Positions 5,005-6,570 of a stretch of DNA of 6,570 nt are shown here, one piece after another (the first letter of the stretch is position 1; each line of letters begins with the position of its first letter). A program made the translations under genes and the position numbers. The notes beneath the pieces were generated by a model, which searched no databases, was not told the origin of the DNA, and worked only from the letters and a program-made list of their open reading frames with translations. The DNA comes from Chthoniobacter flavus (lineage in GTDB: Bacteria > Verrucomicrobiota > Verrucomicrobiia > Chthoniobacterales > Terrimicrobiaceae), in the NCBI GenBank assembly GCA_945863785.1, contig CAMBAQ010000105.1:1-6570 (forward strand), written 5' to 3'.

Positions 5005-6570
5005 TCACTCACCGTCCCAAATGAAGTGCTCGAGGCGAATCTGCTGGATGCGTTTTTTTGCCTCGGCGGCACGCGGACCTTCGCTTGCAGCCATGATCTC
5101 ATAGACTCGGATGGCTTCACTCCACTTTTGCTGCGTCTCAAAAATGCGAGCGGCGGCGAATCCCGCTTTGTAGAACCAAAAGAACTCAGACGTCGCTCTG
5201 GAAGAAGGCTTAAAAACCTCATAATACGTGGCCGTCGCACCATTATCGTCACCACTTTTTTCGAGAGCGGTGCCGATTCGCGTGAGTGCCTGGTTGCGCC
5301 AAACGGGATCAGAGGCTTCTTCGCTGGCCACCTGCTTCCAGACCTCAATGGCCGATTTATAGTTGGAGGGATCCTGGCTTCCCTGAGTGTAGAAGTTTTT
5401 TCCTTTTTCGATCAAAGCCGTCGCCTTCAGCGTGTGGTCGGGCGAAGAGGAAAGAACCTTATCAATCACCAGATTCGCTTCGAGGGGTTTACCTTGAGCC
5501 GCAAGGATGGCCGCCTGCTCGAGCCTGGCCCGACTCGAAAAAGACCCATTTCTCGCCGCAACTTCCTCAAAAAGAACCATGGCGTCCGCTGTGGCTGCCT
5601 CTTCGGGAATACGTGATGCGGCTTGAGCAGCCAAAAAGAGCGCAGGTGCCTCGAAATCGGAAACCGGATATTTTCTGGCAAGGGACTCCAACTCAACTCG
5701 TGCGGAGAAATAATCTCCACTAAGGAAAAGCAATTCACCTAACTTCATTCGCACTAATGGCTCAGATTCGGTATCTGGAAAGTTCACAAGAAAAGCCCGC
5801 GCAGACTCGATCGCTTGGGGAGTGGTATCGGGTTCACCCGAAGCCGATAAAAATACCCCCAGGGCGGCTTCGCGGTCCGAGTGGCCCTTCGAAGATATGC
5901 GCCGAAGTTCCAAAGCCGCAGCAGGGTAGTCGAGTTGCTGGTACTTCCACTCAGCGAGGGCCAAACTGGCATTTTGCGCAATGTCGGAGGGGGCGGATTC
6001 CGCCAGCTTTGTGAGAATATCGGTCGCTTTAGGATCTCCATTTCTGGCGAGAGAGAAGGCTTCTTGAAGCCGAAACGCTGGAATCCTCGGGCTGGAAGGG
6101 TATTTTTTTTCCAATTCGGCCAGAGCCGCGTTAGGGATATTGCCACCCTTAAGCTCACAAATAGCGGCATTAAATAGGGCGCCTTCCGCCATTTCGGGAT
6201 TAGTCGCGGCGAGCAAAAATGCCGATGCAGCGAGAGCATGATCTCCCTGCTGTTCCAGAGCGATACCGCGAAGGAAATCCGTATAGGGTGAAACGCCCTG
6301 CGCCGGAAGCAGCGCGAGTGCCTCGCTGGATTGACCGAGACGAACACGCAGCGCGGCCAACTCGAGAGTGGTTTCTGAGGCGAGTGGGTTCGAGGCGGGC
6401 TCGGCGATCAACGCCTCAAGTAAGCTCGCTGCTTTTTTCGCGTTTCCCTGACGCGCCTCAAGGCGCGCCATATAATATGTCGCCAATTTCCGGCGAATGG
6501 TCGGATCCTTGTCCTCAGACCAACGCTTCATCTCACTCGAAGAGGCATTCGGAGCAGCACCATAAACCTC
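5005..6570 (-). CDS. Large TPR-repeat protein (N-terminus beyond right edge)
   Basis: 521 residues are visible and the frame stays open to the right edge. The ATG at 6529-6531 is preceded by 13 in-frame sense codons (EVYGAAPNASSSE) and is probably internal. The protein is almost wholly helical and Ala/Leu-rich, with about twelve TPR-like helix pairs of 30-40 residues. Examples are ALRVRLGQSSEALALL, LFLSGDYFSARVELESLARK, ILAAQGKPLEANLVIDKVLS and TQQKWSEAIRVYEIMAAS. Several units end in the Tyr-Pro or Asn-Pro turn typical of TPRs (KKYPSSP, RKYPVSD, VNFPDTE). Such arrays bind other proteins and have no catalysis of their own. The spacing recalls the secreted TPRs of the BamD/CpoB type, but no signal peptide is visible because the N-terminus is missing. 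The C-terminus (EFFWFYKAGFAAARIFE, then LEHFIWDGE) looks conserved and resembles what I recall of Verrucomicrobia TPR proteins. The partner and function are unknown. Confidence 0.8.
   Translation of the reverse strand, partial: EVYGAAPNASSSEMKRWSEDKDPTIRRKLATYYMARLEARQGNAKKAASLLEALIAEPASNPLASETTLELAALRVRLGQSSEALALLPAQGVSPYTDFLRGIALEQQGDHALAASAFLLAATNPEMAEGALFNAAICELKGGNIPNAALAELEKKYPSSPRIPAFRLQEAFSLARNGDPKATDILTKLAESAPSDIAQNASLALAEWKYQQLDYPAAALELRRISSKGHSDREAALGVFLSASGEPDTTPQAIESARAFLVNFPDTESEPLVRMKLGELLFLSGDYFSARVELESLARKYPVSDFEAPALFLAAQAASRIPEEAATADAMVLFEEVAARNGSFSSRARLEQAAILAAQGKPLEANLVIDKVLSSSPDHTLKATALIEKGKNFYTQGSQDPSNYKSAIEVWKQVASEEASDPVWRNQALTRIGTALEKSGDDNGATATYYEVFKPSSRATSEFFWFYKAGFAAARIFETQQKWSEAIRVYEIMAASEGPRAAEAKKRIQQIRLEHFIWDGE

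Noticed and set aside
6529..6531. ATG as the true start of the TPR protein
   Set aside because: The frame is open for 13 more codons up to the window edge, the upstream bases do not form a clear ribosome binding site, and the visible sequence starts inside the repeat region without a signal peptide.

Overview
The window holds four protein-coding genes and no RNA genes, CRISPR arrays or insertion sequences that I can see. Reading left to right they are: a ResB-type cytochrome c biogenesis protein (minus strand, C-terminus off the left edge); a membrane-anchored clan GH-A glycoside hydrolase with a long Pro-Thr linker and a C-terminal beta-sandwich module (minus strand, complete); a D-alanyl-D-alanine carboxypeptidase lipoprotein (plus strand, complete); and a large TPR protein (minus strand, N-terminus off the right edge). 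Both edge genes are open to the window boundary, so they have no start or no stop inside it.

Organism: a Gram-negative-type bacterium of moderate GC content. I infer Verrucomicrobiota, or a relative in the PVC group, from the style of the ResB-like protein (H-x-G motif in the third membrane segment, long Ala/Pro-rich soluble domain), the Ala-rich TPR protein ending in LEHFIWDGE, the serine- and threonine-rich secreted hydrolase, and the weak or absent Shine-Dalgarno sequences before two of the three visible starts. This rests on recollection of families, not on a search.

Layout: resB and the hydrolase gene run in the same direction, separated by about 200 bases that contain a strong 30-base hairpin just after the hydrolase stop codon. 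The hydrolase and carboxypeptidase genes are divergent across 133 bases that hold a second, smaller hairpin followed by five T residues. The carboxypeptidase and TPR genes converge with only 9 bases between their stop codons and no clear terminator.

All four products probably act in or outside the inner membrane: haem delivery for c-type cytochromes, polysaccharide binding or cleavage at the cell surface, peptidoglycan trimming, and a TPR scaffold of unknown role. Nothing in the sequence shows that they form one pathway. The hydrolase is the most unusual gene: its C-terminal carbohydrate-binding-like module appears to carry its first strand at the end instead of the beginning, and it is joined to the catalytic domain by exactly 19 Pro-Thr pairs encoded by a hexanucleotide repeat.
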